From Gammaproteobacteria bacterium HGW-Gammaproteobacteria-1 (GTDB taxonomy: Bacteria > Pseudomonadota > Gammaproteobacteria > Thiohalomonadales > Thiohalomonadaceae): a DNA stretch of 64,000 bases. Made by a program: the position numbers and the translations under genes. The DNA is taken from the NCBI GenBank assembly GCA_002840095.1, contig PGZL01000010.1, positions 1 to 64,000 of the forward strand, written 5' to 3'. Below are positions 9,363-19,952 of the stretch, in pieces. The notes beneath the pieces were generated by a model that was given only the letters and a program-made list of their open reading frames with translations, ran no database searches and was not told the DNA's origin. Numbering within the stretch: the first letter of the stretch is position 1; each line of letters opens with the position of its first letter.

Positions 9363-10714
9363 TGGGCGCCAGTCGTGCCGCACTGGCCGGTTCCCTCTCC
9401 GGAGGAAAGCTGACCGAACTCAAACAACGCCTCCTGTTTCTGCTGGGGGCGTTGTTGGTTTTTCGCATCGGTGCGCACATCCCGGTGCCGGGTATCGATC
9501 AGATTGCCCTGGCGCAGCTGTTCGAGCAGCAGCGGGGCTCTATCCTGGACATGTTCAACATGTTCTCCGGTGGTGCGCTGGAACGATTGAGCGTGTTTGC
9601 GCTGGGTATCATGCCTTATATTTCGGCATCGATTATCATCCAGCTGCTGACCAAGGTGTCTCCGCACCTGGAACAGTTGAGCAAGGAAGGGGCGGCGGGG
9701 CGACGCAAGATCACCCAGTACACCCGCATCGGTGCGCTGGCGCTGGCAACCTTTCAGGGGGTTGGCGTGGCCATCATGCTGGAGAGTCAGCGGGCCGGAA
9801 ATCTTCCCCTGGTCATTGAGCCGGGTCTGGCGTTCCGCTTTGTTACGGTAGTCACGCTGGTCACCGGCACCATGTTCCTTATGTGGCTGGGCGAGCAGGT
9901 TACCGAAAGGGGTATCGGCAACGGTATCTCGATGATTATTTTCGGCGGTATCGTCGCCGGTCTGCCGGCCGCCATCGGTGGAACGCTGGAGCTGGCGCGC
10001 ACCGGTGAGCTGAATGCGCTGTTGATCCTGGTGTTGTTTGCCGGCGCCCTGGCAGTGACCGCGTTCGTCGTGTTCGTCGAGCGTGGGCAGCGGCGCATTA
10101 CGGTGAACTACGCCAAGCGCCAGATGGGGCGCAAGATGTACGCGGGGCAGACCAGTCACCTGCCCTTGAAAGTGAACATGGCCGGTGTGATTCCGCCCAT
10201 TTTTGCCTCCAGCATCATCCTGTTCCCGGCCACCCTGGGCGGGATGTTCGGCAGTGCGGAGGGCATGGGCTGGATGTCGGATATCGCCGCGACGCTGTCG
10301 CCGGGGCAGCCGCTCTACGTAGGCATGTATGCGGCAGCCATAGTGTTTTTCTGCTTCTTCTATACGGCGCTGATGTTCGACCCCAGAGACACGGCGGACA
10401 ACCTGAAGAAGTCGGGGGCTTTCGTTCCGGGAATCCGTCCCGGCGAGCAGACCGCCCGTTATATAGACGGCATTTTGAGCAGGCTCACCTTGGCCGGTGC
10501 GGTATACATCACCCTGGTCTGCCTGTTGCCGGAGTTCCTCATTCTGTACTGGAACGTGCCGTTTTACTTCGGCGGCACCTCATTGCTGATCATCGTGGTG
10601 GTCACCATGGACTTTATGGCTCAGGTTCAGGCCCATCTGATGTCGCACCAGTATGAAGGTTTGATGAAGAAGGCGAATCTTAAGGGGCATGGCGGCGCGG
10701 GCTTCCCCCGCTAG
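9362..10714 (+). CDS. secY: Protein translocase subunit SecY
   Basis: A 450-residue integral membrane protein with about ten hydrophobic segments, forming the channel of the SecYEG translocon in the inner membrane. Family markers include the first helix ([20 protein letters not shown]), the plug region after it, and [20 protein letters not shown] near residues 352-371 in the cytosolic loop that contacts SecA and ribosomes. The start is GTG 9362, overlapping the rplO stop by one base, as expected for the spc operon. Length compares with 443 residues in E. coli. Confidence 0.98.
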   Translation: MGASRAALAGSLSGGKLTELKQRLLFLLGALLVFRIGAHIPVPGIDQIALAQLFEQQRGSILDMFNMFSGGALERLSVFALGIMPYISASIIIQLLTKVSPHLEQLSKEGAAGRRKITQYTRIGALALATFQGVGVAIMLESQRAGNLPLVIEPGLAFRFVTVVTLVTGTMFLMWLGEQVTERGIGNGISMIIFGGIVAGLPAAIGGTLELARTGELNALLILVLFAGALAVTAFVVFVERGQRRITVNYAKRQMGRKMYAGQTSHLPLKVNMAGVIPPIFASSIILFPATLGGMFGSAEGMGWMSDIAATLSPGQPLYVGMYAAAIVFFCFFYTALMFDPRDTADNLKKSGAFVPGIRPGEQTARYIDGILSRLTLAGAVYITLVCLLPEFLILYWNVPFYFGGTSLLIIVVVTMDFMAQVQAHLMSHQYEGLMKKANLKGHGGAGFPR

Positions 10715-10746
10715 GCCGGTCCGATATTTTATTTGGGAGAACGACG

Positions 10747-10863
10747 ATGAAAGTTCAGGCATCGGTCAAGAAAGTTTGCCGTAATTGCAAGATTGTCCGC
10801 CGCAAGGGCGTGGTTCGGGTGATTTGCTCCTCCGACGCCCGCCACAAGCAGCGTCAGGGCTAA
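10747..10863 (+). CDS. rpmJ: 50S ribosomal protein L36
   Basis: A 38-residue protein: [19 protein letters not shown], then [19 protein letters not shown]. Cysteines 11, 14 and 27 with histidine 33 give the zinc ribbon of the C+ form of L36, which binds 23S rRNA late in assembly. ATG 10747 follows a GGGAGAA site. It is the last gene of the spc block; 118 non-coding bases with a hairpin and a strong promoter follow. Confidence 0.96.
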   Translation: MKVQASVKKVCRNCKIVRRKGVVRVICSSDARHKQRQG

Positions 10864-10871
10864 GGCAAAAG

Positions 10872-10895
10872 GCGCCTCAGGATTCCTGCAGGCGC
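10872..10895 (+). terminator. Stem-loop after rpmJ (attenuator or weak terminator)
   Basis: Arms GCGCCT-CAGG and CCTG-C-AGGCGC pair across a 3-base loop with one bulged C. No T-run follows. The base of the stem abuts the -35 hexamer at 10896, so it may reduce read-through from spc into the alpha operon. The role is inferred. Confidence 0.4.
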
Positions 10896-10924
10896 TTGAC
10901 CAAGCGGTGTTTCAACAGTAAGAT
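10896..10924 (+). promoter_or_regulatory. Putative alpha operon promoter
   Basis: TTGACC at 10896-10901 is followed by a 17-base spacer and TAAGAT at 10919-10924. The -35 element matches 5 of 6 consensus bases and the -10 element 4 of 6. It lies about 58 bases upstream of rpsM, leaving a leader of roughly 50 bases in which S4-type translational control could act. The -10 hexamer is identical to that of the putative spc promoter. Confidence 0.7.
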
Positions 10925-10981
10925 TGCGCGTTTCACCGCCTTGGGGTGGTGGCGTTCGTTTGATAGCTGAGGATAGGCTCG

Positions 10982-11338
10982 ATGGCCCGTATTGCAGGCA
11001 TTAACATTCCGGTGCAGAAGCATGCCGTAATTGCGTTGACCGCAATCTATGGTATCGGCCGCACCCGCGCCCAGAAGATTTGCGCCGCTGCTGGCGTTCT
11101 GCCTTCGACCAAGGTCAAGGACTTGAGCGAAGCAGAAGTCGAGGGTCTCCGGGCCGAAGTGGCGAAGTTCTCCGTAGAGGGTGATCTGCGTCGCGAAATT
11201 TCCATGAATATCAAGCGACTGATGGACCTGGGCAGCTACCGCGGCCTGCGTCATCGTCGTGGTTTGCCGGTGCGCGGCCAGCGTACCCGCACCAATGCGC
11301 GTACCCGCAAGGGCCCGCGTCGCGCTATCAAGAAGTAA
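10982..11338 (+). CDS. rpsM: 30S ribosomal protein S13
   Basis: A 118-residue protein ([19 protein letters not shown]) with a helix-two-turn-helix core and the C-terminal tail [20 protein letters not shown] that contacts P-site tRNA. S13 bridges the 30S head and the 50S central protuberance. It is the first gene of the alpha operon; in E. coli the S4 protein binds the mRNA just upstream of this gene. Length matches the family. Confidence 0.98.
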   Translation: MARIAGINIPVQKHAVIALTAIYGIGRTRAQKICAAAGVLPSTKVKDLSEAEVEGLRAEVAKFSVEGDLRREISMNIKRLMDLGSYRGLRHRRGLPVRGQRTRTNARTRKGPRRAIKK

Positions 11339-11393
11339 TCGGCAACCGTTCGCGCCACAGGCGTCGGGCATGGCTGTTAACTAGGACTTACAC

Positions 11394-11789
11394 ATGGCAA
11401 AAGCAGCAGCGGCATCACGTACACGTAAGAAGGTAAAGAAGAATGTGGTGGACGGTATCGCCCACGTTCACGCTTCCTTCAATAACACCATCGTTACCAT
11501 TACCGATCGCCAGGGCAATGCCCTGTGCTGGGCGACTTCCGGCGGCTCCGGCTTCCGCGGTTCCCGCAAGAGCACCCCGTTCGCTGCGCAGGTCGCCGCC
11601 GAGAACTGTGGTGCCAAGGCGCTCGAGTTCGGTATGAAGAACCTTGAAGTGCGTGTGCAGGGCCCCGGCCCGGGCCGCGAGTCCGCTGTCCGTGCGTTGA
11701 ACGCCAAGGGCTTCAAGATCATGAGCATTTCTGACGTGACGCCCATTCCGCATAACGGCTGCCGTCCGCCCAAAAAGCGCCGCGTGTAA
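11394..11789 (+). CDS. rpsK: 30S ribosomal protein S11
   Basis: A 131-residue protein containing the highly conserved stretch [20 protein letters not shown] near residues 23-42 and the C-terminal [19 protein letters not shown]11 lies on the 30S platform near the mRNA exit and the Shine-Dalgarno helix. It follows rpsM after 55 bases and precedes rpsD by 14. The length is close to the 129 residues in E. coli. Confidence 0.98.
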   Translation: MAKAAAASRTRKKVKKNVVDGIAHVHASFNNTIVTITDRQGNALCWATSGGSGFRGSRKSTPFAAQVAAENCGAKALEFGMKNLEVRVQGPGPGRESAVRALNAKGFKIMSISDVTPIPHNGCRPPKKRRV

Positions 11790-11803
11790 GCAGGAGACCC
11801 AAA

Positions 11804-12430
11804 TTGGCTAGGTATATCGGTTCCAAGTGTCGCCAGTGCCGCCGCGAAGGCGAGAAACTGTTCCTCAAGGGTGAAAAGTGCTTCGGCAGCAAGTGTGCGA
11901 TTGAAAATCGCCCCTTCCCGCCCGGCCAGCACGGCCAGCGCCGTTCCCGTCTGTCCGACTACGCGCGCCAGTTGCGCGAGAAGCAGAAGATGCGCCGCAT
12001 TTACGGCGTGCTGGAGCGTCAGTTCCGCAGCTATTACGCCGAGGCTGACCGCATCAAGGGCAACACCGGTGAAAACCTGTTGCAGCTGCTCGAATCGCGC
12101 CTGGACAACGTGGTCTATCGCATGGGTTTTGGCGTGTCCCGTACCGAGGCGCGTCAGCTGGTTCGCCACAATGGCGTGACCGTCAACGGCAACAAGGTGA
12201 ATATCCCTGGTTACGTAGTCAAGCCGGGTGATGTCGTCGGTATCGCCGCGCGCGCCAAGGAGCAGCTGCGTGTCAAGGCGTCCGTTGAGCTGGCTCAGCA
12301 GCGTGGATTCCCGGAGTGGATCGACGTTGATGTAAGCAAGCTGCAGGGCACCTACAAGGCCAAGCCGGAGCGCAGCGAGCTGCCCGCGGAGATTCAGGAA
12401 CAGCTGGTGGTCGAACTCTACTCCAAGTAA
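11804..12430 (+). CDS. rpsD: 30S ribosomal protein S4, zinc-type, UUG start
   Basis: A 208-residue S4 whose protein starts [19 protein letters not shown]. The initiator is TTG 11804, placed 7 bases after a GGAGA site; no in-frame ATG fits the family start. Cysteines near residues 9, 12, 26 and 31 form the four-cysteine zinc knuckle of C+ type S4, unlike the zinc-free E. coli protein. An S4 RNA-binding domain follows ([20 protein letters not shown]). S4 nucleates 30S assembly and in relatives represses the alpha operon. A rare start codon on an autoregulator is compatible with tight dosage control. Confidence 0.97.
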   Translation: MARYIGSKCRQCRREGEKLFLKGEKCFGSKCAIENRPFPPGQHGQRRSRLSDYARQLREKQKMRRIYGVLERQFRSYYAEADRIKGNTGENLLQLLESRLDNVVYRMGFGVSRTEARQLVRHNGVTVNGNKVNIPGYVVKPGDVVGIAARAKEQLRVKASVELAQQRGFPEWIDVDVSKLQGTYKAKPERSELPAEIQEQLVVELYSK

Positions 12431-12507
12431 GGGGTGGGACGCCCGCACCCTGGTGCGGTGCGGCAGCCGTCGGTTTTCGGTCCAGCAGATACGAGAGAGG
12501 ACTGTAC

Positions 12508-13515
12508 ATGCAGGGCTCAGTTGGAGAATTGCTAAAGCCGCGCCTGGTTGGCGTGGAAAAGATCAGCGACACCTGTGCCAAGGTGACCCTGGAGCCGCTG
12601 GAACGCGGTTTCGGACACACCTTGGGCAACGCGTTGCGTCGCATTTTGTTGTCGTCCATGGTGGGTAGTGCCATCGTCGAGGTTGAAATCGACGGCGTGC
12701 TGCACGAGTACACCACCATCGAAGGTGTGCAGGAAGACGTCATCGAAATTCTGCTCAACCTGAAGGGTGTTGCGCTGCGCATGGCGGGCCGCGAAGAAGC
12801 GGTGCTCAAGCTGAGCAAGAAGGGCCCGGGGCCGGTGACGGCCGGTGATATCGTGCTGGATCACAGCGTGGAAGTGCTGAATCCGGAACACGTCATCGCC
12901 CATCTGACCAAGTCCGGTGAGCTGAACATGAGCCTCAAGGTCAACACCGGTCGTGGTTATCAGCCGGCGGGTCAGCGCTTCAATAGCGAAGACGAAAGCC
13001 GTCCCATCGGTCGCTTGCAGATTGATGCTTCGTTCAGTCCCGTGCGTCGCGTGTCCTACACGGTCGACAGCGCCCGTGTTGAGCAGCGCACCAACCTGGA
13101 CAAGCTGATTATCGAGCTGGAAACCAACGGTACGATCGAGCCGGATGAAGCCATCCGCCGCGCCGCGACCATACTGCAGGAACAGCTGTCGGCGTTCGTC
13201 GATCTGCAGGGCAAGAAGGAATCGCGTCAGGACGTGGCGGAGCCCGCCATCGACCCGATCCTGCTGCGTCCGGTGGACGACCTGGAACTCACCGTCCGCT
13301 CGGCCAACTGCCTCAAGGCGGAGAATATTTATTACATCGGTGACCTGATTCAGCGCACCGAAGTGGAACTGCTCAAGACGCCTAACCTCGGCAAGAAGTC
13401 GCTGACCGAGATTAAGGACGTGCTGGCATCCCGTGGTCTTTCGCTGGGCATGCGCCTGGAAAACTGGCCCCCGGCTAGCCTGAAGAGCAAGGACGAAGAC
13501 AAGGTCGGTGCATAA
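12508..13515 (+). CDS. rpoA: DNA-directed RNA polymerase subunit alpha
   Basis: A 335-residue protein with the N-terminal assembly domain ([20 protein letters not shown] near residues 28-47 is the dimerisation signature) and the C-terminal domain ([20 protein letters not shown], then [14 protein letters not shown]) that binds UP elements and activators. Length compares with 329 residues in E. coli. It lies in the standard alpha operon place between rpsD and rplQ, preceded by AGAGAGGA about 7 bases before ATG 12508. Confidence 0.99.
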   Translation: MQGSVGELLKPRLVGVEKISDTCAKVTLEPLERGFGHTLGNALRRILLSSMVGSAIVEVEIDGVLHEYTTIEGVQEDVIEILLNLKGVALRMAGREEAVLKLSKKGPGPVTAGDIVLDHSVEVLNPEHVIAHLTKSGELNMSLKVNTGRGYQPAGQRFNSEDESRPIGRLQIDASFSPVRRVSYTVDSARVEQRTNLDKLIIELETNGTIEPDEAIRRAATILQEQLSAFVDLQGKKESRQDVAEPAIDPILLRPVDDLELTVRSANCLKAENIYYIGDLIQRTEVELLKTPNLGKKSLTEIKDVLASRGLSLGMRLENWPPASLKSKDEDKVGA

Positions 13516-13568
13516 GTTCGACCCGCCGCCCTCCAGCAACGTAAGTTTTTGATTTTAAGGATACGCCC

Positions 13569-13964
13569 ATGCGTCACCGTAATATTGGACGGCAACTGAG
13601 CCGCAACAGCAGCCACCGCAAGGCGATGCTGAAGAATATGGCGGCCTCGTTGCTGCAGCACGAGATCATCAAGACCACGCTGCCGAAGGCGAAAGAGCTG
13701 CGTCGCGTGGCCGAGCCGCTGATCACCATGGCCAAGGAAGACTCCGTGGCCAAGCGCCGTCTGGCTTTTGCCCGTCTGCGTGACCGTGATGTGGTGACCA
13801 AGCTCTTCAACGAGCTGGGCCCTCGCTATCAGGCCCGTCCGGGCGGCTATCTGCGCATTCTCAAGTGCGGCTACCGCGCCGGTGATGCTGCGCCGATGGC
13901 CATCGTCGAGCTGGTCGACCGCCCGGAAGTGGCGGGTGAAGTGGTCGAATCATCTGAGGACTGA
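13569..13964 (+). CDS. rplQ: 50S ribosomal protein L17
   Basis: A 131-residue protein beginning [19 protein letters not shown], the classic L17 start. The conserved [19 protein letters not shown] and [19 protein letters not shown] segments follow. L17 lies near the tunnel exit. It closes the alpha operon, and an intrinsic terminator follows within 20 bases. The length is close to the 127 residues of E. coli. Confidence 0.98.
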   Translation: MRHRNIGRQLSRNSSHRKAMLKNMAASLLQHEIIKTTLPKAKELRRVAEPLITMAKEDSVAKRRLAFARLRDRDVVTKLFNELGPRYQARPGGYLRILKCGYRAGDAAPMAIVELVDRPEVAGEVVESSED

Positions 13965-13983
13965 GTGTGCAGTGAGTACACTT

Positions 13984-14014
13984 AAAAAAGGCCGGGCAAT
14001 GCCCGGCCTTTTTT
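13984..14014 (+). terminator. Intrinsic terminator after rplQ
   Basis: A 14-bp perfect stem (AAAAAAGGCCGGGC / GCCCGGCCTTTTTT) with a 3-base loop AAT. The A-run and T-run make it bidirectional in principle. It ends the tuf-S10-spc-alpha block. Confidence 0.93.
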
Positions 14015-14061
14015 GTTTTGGCGGGGGGAAGCCAACGCCGGGCCGATTCAGGGGATCATCG

Positions 14062-14790
14062 ATGCTGGTGTTGATGACGGACTTTGGTGTTGCCGGCCCC
14101 TATGTCGGCCAGATGAAAGCCGTGTTGTTTCGCGAGGCACCGGGCACTCCGGTGGTAGAGCTGTTCAGTGATGCGCCGCGCTGCAACCCACGCGCCTCGG
14201 CCTACCTGCTGGCCGCCTATGCCGAGGATTTTGCTCCCGGGACGGTATTTCTGGCGGTGGTCGATCCCGGTGTCGGCACCGATGCGCGGCGGCCGCTGGT
14301 CATGGAGGCGGATGGTCGTTGGTTTGTCGGCCCCGACAATGGGCTGTTTGCCATCGTCGCCCGGCGTGCCGCGGCTTGCCGCTGTTGGGAGATAAACTGG
14401 AGGCCATCGCGCCTGTCGGCCAGCTTTCATGGTCGAGATCTGTTTGCACCGGTCGCGGCCATGCTGGCGCGCGGCGAAGAGCCCCCCGGGCTACTGTGTG
14501 CGTGCAGCAATTTCGAATGGCCGGATGATTTGGCCGAGGTTGTTTACGTCGACAGTTTCGGCAATGCCATGACCGGTCTACGCGCGGACCTGATCGCCCG
14601 TGACGCTGTTCTTGTCGTCGCCGGGCACGAGCTGCGTTACGCCACCACCTTCGGTGTGGTGGGCGTCGGCGATGCCTTCTGGTTTGAGAATGCCAACGGC
14701 CTGGTCGAGCTGGCTGTCAACCAGGCGAGTGCTGCGGAACGGCTGGGGGTGACCATAGGCACGCCCGTACACGTTCAGGCTCTATCCTGA
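14062..14790 (+). CDS. SAM hydroxide adenosyltransferase / SAM hydrolase (DUF62 family)
   Basis: A 242-residue protein of the family that includes fluorinase, chlorinase and the common SAM hydrolases, which split S-adenosylmethionine into adenosine and methionine. Visible motifs are [18 protein letters not shown] (residues 4-21), [18 protein letters not shown] (near 63-80), GPDNGLFA (near 91-98) and [15 protein letters not shown] (near 121-135). The Asp, Arg and His of these blocks match the catalytic set known from DUF62 enzymes. ATG 14062 is chosen because the frame upstream only overlaps the rplQ terminator. Its last 9 bases overlap the convergent uvrA end. The physiological role is unclear. 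Confidence 0.85.
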   Translation: MLVLMTDFGVAGPYVGQMKAVLFREAPGTPVVELFSDAPRCNPRASAYLLAAYAEDFAPGTVFLAVVDPGVGTDARRPLVMEADGRWFVGPDNGLFAIVARRAAACRCWEINWRPSRLSASFHGRDLFAPVAAMLARGEEPPGLLCACSNFEWPDDLAEVVYVDSFGNAMTGLRADLIARDAVLVVAGHELRYATTFGVVGVGDAFWFENANGLVELAVNQASAAERLGVTIGTPVHVQALS

Positions 14791-17646
14791 TTTCTTGCGC
14801 GGCTTGGGCCGTTTGGTCGCCTGTTCCCGTGCAAGCAGTGGTTTGAGAAAGTGCCCGGTGTACGATGTGGCGCAGTCGGCGACCTGTTCCGGCGTTCCGG
14901 TGGTCAACAGGGTACCGCCTTTGTCGCCGCCTTCCGGACCCATATCGATAATCCAGTCGGCGGTCTTTATCACATCCAGATTGTGTTCGATCACCACGAT
15001 GGTATTGCCGTGATCGCGCAGCCGGTGCAGGACGTCCAGTAACTGCTGGATGTCATGAAAGTGCAGACCGGTGGTGGGCTCGTCGAGGATGTAGAGCGTA
15101 TTGCCGGTATCGCGCTTGGACAGCTCGCGTGCGAGCTTGACGCGCTGCGCCTCGCCGCCGGAGAGCGTGGTGGCACTCTGGCCGAGCTTGATGTAGGTGA
15201 GGCCCACGTCCATCAATGTCTGCAGTTTGCGGGCGATGGGTGGCACGGCGTCGAAGAACGGGCGCGCGTCCTCCACGGTCATTTCCAGCACTTCGTAAAT
15301 GTTCTTGCCCTTGTAGCGCACCTCCAGCGTCTCACGGTTGTAGCGCTTGCCCTTGCATACATCGCAGGGGACGTAGATATCCGGCAGGAAGTGCATTTCA
15401 ACCTTGATCAGGCCATCACCCTGACAGGCTTCGCAACGGCCGCCCTTGACGTTGAATGAGAAACGCCCCGGGTTGTAACCGCGGGTGCGCGCTTCCGGTG
15501 TGCCGGCAAACAAGTCGCGGATGGGGGTGAACAGGCCGGTATAGGTGGCCGGGTTGGAACGCGGCGTACGGCCAATGGGGCTTTGATCGATATCCACCAC
15601 CTTGTCGAACTGCTCCAGCCCGATGATTTCGGCGCAGGGAGCGGGATCGTCACCACTGCCGTTCAAGGCCAGTGCGGCGTGGCGGTACAGCGTGTCGATG
15701 ATCAGGGTCGATTTGCCTGAACCGGAGACTCCGGTGACGCAGGTGAGCAGGCCGAGGGGAATGTCCACATTCACGCCGCGCAGGTTGTTGCCGCTGGCGC
15801 CACGGATGGCGAGCCGGCGGTCGGGATCGGGCGGCGTGCGGCCACCCGGCACGGCGATACGTTTGACGCCGGAGAGGTATTGGCCGGTAAGCGAGCCTGT
15901 ATTGGCCATGACCTGCTTCGGGGTGCCCTGCGCCACTATGCGGCCGCCGTGTACGCCGGCACCTGGGCCGATGTCGACCACGTGATCGGCCCGCAGGATG
16001 GCATCTTCATCGTGTTCGACCACTATGACGGTGTTGCCGAGATCCCGCAGCCGCGTCAACGTTTCCAGCAGGCGTTCGTTGTCGCGCTGGTGCAGACCGA
16101 TGGAAGGCTCGTCGAGGATGTACATGACGCCCACCAGACCGGCGCCTATCTGGCTGGCGAGGCGGATGCGCTGAGCCTCGCCGCCGGACAGGGTGTCGGC
16201 ACTGCGATCCAGCGACAGATAGTCGAGCCCTACGTTGACCAGAAAATTCAGCCGCTCGCCGATTTCGTTCAATATCTTGGAGGCGATTTCGCCCCGTCGT
16301 CCCGGCAGCGTAAGGGCACCAAAAAATTCTCCCGCCCGTCCCACCGCCATGGCCGACACTTCCGGCAGGGTTTTGCCGGCGACGTAGACATGACGCGCGG
16401 ATCGGTTAAGGCGTGTGCCGTGGCACTCGGGGCAGGGTTTCTGGCTCAGATATTTGGCCAGTTCCTCCCGTACCATATTGGAGTCGGTTTCGCGGTAGCG
16501 CCGCTCCATATTGGGCAATACGCCTTCGAATGACTCGCGCCGCTGCCGGCTGAAGCCGCGTTCGGAAAAATAGGCGAACTCGATCTCTTCCTCGCCGCTG
16601 CCGTAGAGAATCACCTGCTGCACTTCGGCCGTCAGCTGATTGAATGGCGTGTCGATGTCGAAGCCGTAGTGTTCTGCCAGCGCGGTGAGCAGCTGAAAAT
16701 AATAGACGGTACGCCGATCCCAGCCGCGGATGGCGCCTTCGGCCAGACTCAGTTCGGGATGCACCACCACGCGTGCCGGATCGAAGAACTGCCTTACGCC
16801 CAGGCCGTCACAGGTGGGACAGGCGCCGGCCGGGTTGTTGAAGGAAAACAGGCGCGGTTCCAGTTCGCTCAGGGAATAGCCGCATACCGGGCAGGCGAAG
16901 CGGGCAGAGAACAGCAGATCATTCTGTTCCCCGTCCATGAACACGATGCGGGCGATGCCGTCGGCCAGCTTCAAGGCGGTTTCAAACGAGTCGGCGAGAC
17001 GCTGCGCGATATCCGTCCGCACCTTGAACCGATCCACGACGGCTTCGATGGTGTGTTTGCGGCGCAGATCGAGTTTGGGCGCAGCATCCAGTTCCATCAC
17101 TTCGCCGTTGATGCGCGCGCGAACGAATCCCTGGGCACGCAGTTCATCCAGCAACTGCAGATGTTCTCCCTTGCGATCCTGCACGATGGGCGCGAGCAGC
17201 ATCAGTCGCACGCCTTCCTTCTGGGCCAGCACCTGATCCACCATCTGGCTGACGGTCTGCGCCTCCAGCACGATAGCGTGGTCCGGGCAACGCGGTTCGC
17301 CGGCGCGCGCATACAGCAGGCGCAGATAGTCGTGAATTTCGGTGACGGTGCCGACGGTGGAGCGCGGGTTGTGCGAGGTGGACTTCTGCTCGATGGAGAT
17401 GGCGGGTGACAGACCTTCGATGTGATCGAGGTCGGGCTTCTCCATCATCGAGAGGAACTGGCGGGCGTAGGCGGAGAGAGATTCGACGTAGCGGCGCTGT
17501 CCTTCGGCGTAGATGGTGTCGAAGGCGAGCGAGGATTTTCCCGAGCCCGACAGGCCGGTGAAGACGATGAGTTTGTCGCGCGGCAGCTCGATGTCGATGT
17601 TCTGCAGATTGTGCGTGCGTGCGCCGCGTATGCGAATAGTATCCAT
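14782..17646 (-). CDS. uvrA: UvrABC excinuclease subunit A
   Basis: A 954-residue ATPase that finds bulky DNA lesions and loads UvrB in nucleotide excision repair. It shows two ABC modules: the first Walker [21 protein letters not shown] (near residues 29-48) and the second [14 protein letters not shown] (near 640-653). Two LSGGEAQR signatures and zinc-binding pairs (CPVCGYS...CPTCDG, CPECHG, CEACQG...CDVCKG) are also present. ATG 17646 gives the standard start [19 protein letters not shown]; a TTG 6 codons upstream is less likely. No LexA-type CTG-N10-CAG box is evident upstream. Confidence 0.98.
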   Translation of the reverse strand: MDTIRIRGARTHNLQNIDIELPRDKLIVFTGLSGSGKSSLAFDTIYAEGQRRYVESLSAYARQFLSMMEKPDLDHIEGLSPAISIEQKSTSHNPRSTVGTVTEIHDYLRLLYARAGEPRCPDHAIVLEAQTVSQMVDQVLAQKEGVRLMLLAPIVQDRKGEHLQLLDELRAQGFVRARINGEVMELDAAPKLDLRRKHTIEAVVDRFKVRTDIAQRLADSFETALKLADGIARIVFMDGEQNDLLFSARFACPVCGYSLSELEPRLFSFNNPAGACPTCDGLGVRQFFDPARVVVHPELSLAEGAIRGWDRRTVYYFQLLTALAEHYGFDIDTPFNQLTAEVQQVILYGSGEEEIEFAYFSERGFSRQRRESFEGVLPNMERRYRETDSNMVREELAKYLSQKPCPECHGTRLNRSARHVYVAGKTLPEVSAMAVGRAGEFFGALTLPGRRGEIASKILNEIGERLNFLVNVGLDYLSLDRSADTLSGGEAQRIRLASQIGAGLVGVMYILDEPSIGLHQRDNERLLETLTRLRDLGNTVIVVEHDEDAILRADHVVDIGPGAGVHGGRIVAQGTPKQVMANTGSLTGQYLSGVKRIAVPGGRTPPDPDRRLAIRGASGNNLRGVNVDIPLGLLTCVTGVSGSGKSTLIIDTLYRHAALALNGSGDDPAPCAEIIGLEQFDKVVDIDQSPIGRTPRSNPATYTGLFTPIRDLFAGTPEARTRGYNPGRFSFNVKGGRCEACQGDGLIKVEMHFLPDIYVPCDVCKGKRYNRETLEVRYKGKNIYEVLEMTVEDARPFFDAVPPIARKLQTLMDVGLTYIKLGQSATTLSGGEAQRVKLARELSKRDTGNTLYILDEPTTGLHFHDIQQLLDVLHRLRDHGNTIVVIEHNLDVIKTADWIIDMGPEGGDKGGTLLTTGTPEQVADCATSYTGHFLKPLLAREQATKRPKPRKKSG

Positions 17647-17675
17647 GCCGTTTTCCGCGTTCAAAAGAACTTGTT

Positions 17676-17705
17676 AATATACGCCCGAGCCATTCCACGA
17701 CGCAA
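17676..17705 (-). promoter_or_regulatory. Putative uvrA promoter
   Basis: Read on the - strand, TTGCGT (17705-17700), an 18-base spacer and TATATT (17681-17676) lie about 30 bases upstream of the uvrA start. Matches to consensus are 4 of 6 and 5 of 6. Nearby at 17740-17754 a repeat TGCGCA-CTG-TGCGCA could be an operator for either divergent gene. Confidence 0.45.
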
Positions 17706-17800
17706 AGAAATACCCGCCGATTCCAGGGCTTCCTCTCCATGCGCACTGTGCGCACATGGATGAAACCTTAGTGTTTGCAGGGTCAGGGATCTGTCCAGCG

Positions 17801-19171
17801 ATGATTTCAACTTCCATGACGACGCTCGAGCGCCGCGCCGCCGCGGCACTGGCCGGCATCTTTGCCGTGCGCATGCTGGGCATGTTCATGATCCTGCCGG
17901 TATTTGCGCTGTATGCCGAGCACCTGACGGCCGCCACACCGCTGCTGGTGGGCGTCGCCATCGGCATCTATGGCCTGACCCAGGCCATGTTGCAGATACC
18001 CTTTGGTATGGCCTCGGATCGCCTCGGCCGCAAGCCGGTGATTGCGGCGGGCCTCCTGGTGTTTGCCGTCGGCAGCGTGGTGGCGGCCCTGGCCGACTCC
18101 ATTCAGGGCGTGATCATCGGCCGTGCCCTGCAGGGAGCGGGTGCCGTGGCGGCGGCCGTCATGGCCCTGGTGGCCGATCTCACCCGCGAAGAGCACCGTA
18201 CCAAGGCGATGGCATTCATCGGCATGAGCATCGGCCTGTCCTTCGTGGTGGCCATGGTGCTCGGTCCGTTGCTGGACCAGTGGTTTGGTGTGCCCGGAAT
18301 CTTCTGGCTGACCGCCCTGCTGGCGATGGGCGGCATCGGCCTGCTCTATCTGACGGTGCCTGTCCCGCTCCAGACCCAGCGGCATCGCGATGCCGAGCCG
18401 GTGGCGGGCCAGTTTGCCCGGATTCTGCGCGACGGCCAGTTGCTGCGCCTCGATTTCGGCATCCTGACACTGCACATGGTGCTTACGGCCAGTTTCGTGG
18501 TGGTCCCGCTGGTGTTGCGCGATATCGGTTTTGCCCCGGCGCGGCACTGGCTGCTGTATCTGCCGGTGATGGTGCTGGCCATTACCTTGGCGGTCCCCTT
18601 CATTATCGTCGCGGAGAAGAATCGCAAGCTGAAACAGGTGTTGCTGGGGGCCGTTGCTGCGCTGGCCCTGGCGACCGCGGGCATGGCCGGCCTGGGGGAT
18701 TCCCTGGGCAGCATGGCGTTGCTGCTGCTGCTGTTCTTTACGGCATTCAACCTGCTCGAGGCCAGCCTGCCGTCGCTGGTCTCCAAATTCGCCCCAGCCG
18801 ATGCCCGCGGGACGGCCATGGGGGTCTACAGCAGCTCCCAGTTCGTCGGCGCCTTCATCGGCGGTGCTGCCGGCGGCTGGCTCCACGGCCAGTTCGGGCT
18901 GCACAGCGTGTTTCTGTTCTGCGCCGCGGCTCTGGGTGTCTGGTGGCTGGCGGCCCTGGGCATGCGCCAGCCGGCGTACGTTGCCAGCCATCTGCTCAGG
19001 GTCGGCCAGGTCGACGCGGCGCAGGCCGCCGTGCTCGGCGCCGAGCTGCTGGACATCGCCGGTGTGGTGGAGGCCGTGGTCGACGGCGAAGAGGGCGTGG
19101 CCTACCTCAAGGTCGAAAGCCGGCTCCTGGACCATGCCGCCCTGGAGCGGTATTCGGTGGCCGACTCCTGA
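17801..19171 (+). CDS. MFS transporter with C-terminal soluble domain (YajR-like)
   Basis: A roughly 456-residue major facilitator with about twelve hydrophobic segments. The MFS loop motif between helices 2 and 3 reads [20 protein letters not shown] near residues 68-87. After the last helix a soluble tail of about 70 residues (from [13 protein letters not shown] to the end) resembles the small ferredoxin-like YAM domain of E. coli YajR; this assignment is by pattern. The substrate is unknown. In-frame starts exist at 17756, 17801 and 17816; 17801 is used because an AGGGAT site lies upstream. It is divergent from uvrA and followed by ssb. Confidence 0.82.
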   Translation: MISTSMTTLERRAAAALAGIFAVRMLGMFMILPVFALYAEHLTAATPLLVGVAIGIYGLTQAMLQIPFGMASDRLGRKPVIAAGLLVFAVGSVVAALADSIQGVIIGRALQGAGAVAAAVMALVADLTREEHRTKAMAFIGMSIGLSFVVAMVLGPLLDQWFGVPGIFWLTALLAMGGIGLLYLTVPVPLQTQRHRDAEPVAGQFARILRDGQLLRLDFGILTLHMVLTASFVVVPLVLRDIGFAPARHWLLYLPVMVLAITLAVPFIIVAEKNRKLKQVLLGAVAALALATAGMAGLGDSLGSMALLLLLFFTAFNLLEASLPSLVSKFAPADARGTAMGVYSSSQFVGAFIGGAAGGWLHGQFGLHSVFLFCAAALGVWWLAALGMRQPAYVASHLLRVGQVDAAQAAVLGAELLDIAGVVEAVVDGEEGVAYLKVESRLLDHAALERYSVADS

Positions 19172-19236
19172 TACAATCCCCCATTGCGCCCCCAGGGGGC
19201 GGGTACGATCAACCACGGTTAAGCGGAGAGAGCGGT

Positions 19237-19722
19237 ATGGCACGAGGCGTCAACAAGGTTATTCTGGTCGGCAATCTGGGCCGTGATCCCGAGGTGCGCT
19301 ACACCCCCAGCGGCGGCGCCATAGCCAACATCACCCTTGCCACCACCGATCAGTGGAAGGACAAGCAGACCGGCCAGAACCAGGACCGTACCGAGTGGCA
19401 CCGGGTGGTGATGTTCGGTCGCCTGGGCGAAATCGCCGGCGAGTACCTGAAGAAGGGGTCCCAGATTTATATCGAAGGCCGCCTGCAGACCCGCAAGTGG
19501 CAGGACAAGGACGGTTCCGATCGCTACACCACCGAGATCGTGGCCAACGAAATGCAGATGCTGGGCGGCGGCGGTGGCCGCGGTGGCAGTACCAGCGCTG
19601 ATTTCGGCCAGGATCAGGGCGCATCATCCCAGCCGGCGCCCCAGGCGCAGGCCCAGGGTGGTGGCGGCCGCAGCGGCGGCAGCAGCAACTTCGACGATTT
19701 CGACGACGACATTCCGTTCTAG
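19237..19722 (+). CDS. ssb: Single-stranded DNA-binding protein
   Basis: A 161-residue protein with an N-terminal OB fold ([20 protein letters not shown], then [20 protein letters not shown] near residues 50-69), a Gly/Gln-rich linker and the acidic tip DFDDDIPF. That tip recruits repair and replication proteins such as exonuclease I and PriA in E. coli. ATG 19237 follows a GGAGAG site. The uvrA-transporter-ssb arrangement is common in gammaproteobacteria. Two hairpins follow, the second a strong terminator. Confidence 0.97.
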   Translation: MARGVNKVILVGNLGRDPEVRYTPSGGAIANITLATTDQWKDKQTGQNQDRTEWHRVVMFGRLGEIAGEYLKKGSQIYIEGRLQTRKWQDKDGSDRYTTEIVANEMQMLGGGGGRGGSTSADFGQDQGASSQPAPQAQAQGGGGRSGGSSNFDDFDDDIPF

Positions 19723-19729
19723 GCCGCGG

Positions 19730-19764
19730 CCGGTTGTTGCCGGGCTCTGCCCGGCAACAACCGG
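19730..19764. repeat. Long GC-rich palindrome downstream of ssb
   Basis: Perfect 16-bp arms, CCGGTTGTTGCCGGGC and its complement, flank a TCT loop. No T-run is present. It could protect the ssb 3' end from exonucleases or be a dispersed REP-type element; this window has no second copy. Confidence 0.7.
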
Positions 19765-19773
19765 CGTACGCAC

Positions 19774-19813
19774 AATAAAAAACCCGCTGTCTCGCGACAG
19801 CGGGTTTTTTATT
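19774..19813. terminator. Bidirectional terminator between ssb and tRNA-Pro
   Basis: Perfect arms AATAAAAAACCCGCTGTC and GACAGCGGGTTTTTTATT surround a TCGC loop. The A-run and T-run serve both strands, ending ssb on + and the ispB/tRNA-Pro transcript on -. Confidence 0.93.
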
Positions 19814-19866
19814 GTCCTGGGATGGACTTGTGTCACTCGGCCAGGGAAGGCCTGGAGCGACGGTGT

Positions 19867-19943
19867 TGGTCGGGGTGATAGGATTTGAACCTACGGCCCC
19901 TGCGTCCCGAACGCAGTGCTCTACCGGGCTGAGCTACACCCCG
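19867..19943 (-). tRNA. tRNA-Pro (anticodon CGG)
   Basis: The - strand folds as a complete 77-base tRNA with encoded CCA. The acceptor stem starts CGGGGTG and closes with CACCCCG. The anticodon stem CTGCG/CGCAG encloses loop TTCGGGA, so the anticodon is CGG. The T arm contains GGTTCAAATCC. It starts 9 bases after the ispB stop, so it is probably processed from the ispB transcript. Confidence 0.96.
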
Positions 19944-19952
19944 AAATACTAT

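Noticed and set aside
13882-14061. Longer start for the SAM hydrolase reaching back into rplQ
   Set aside because: The extra codons pass through the rplQ end and the terminator; the conserved domain starts a few residues after ATG 14062.
17647-17800. LexA box for uvrA
   Set aside because: No CTG-N10-CAG palindrome could be found in the divergent region; the TGCGCA repeat does not fit the LexA consensus.
18280-19236. In-frame extension upstream of ssb through the MFS gene
   Set aside because: The ssb start at 19237 gives the exact family N-terminus and has a ribosome site; the extension is just the other frame of the transporter.
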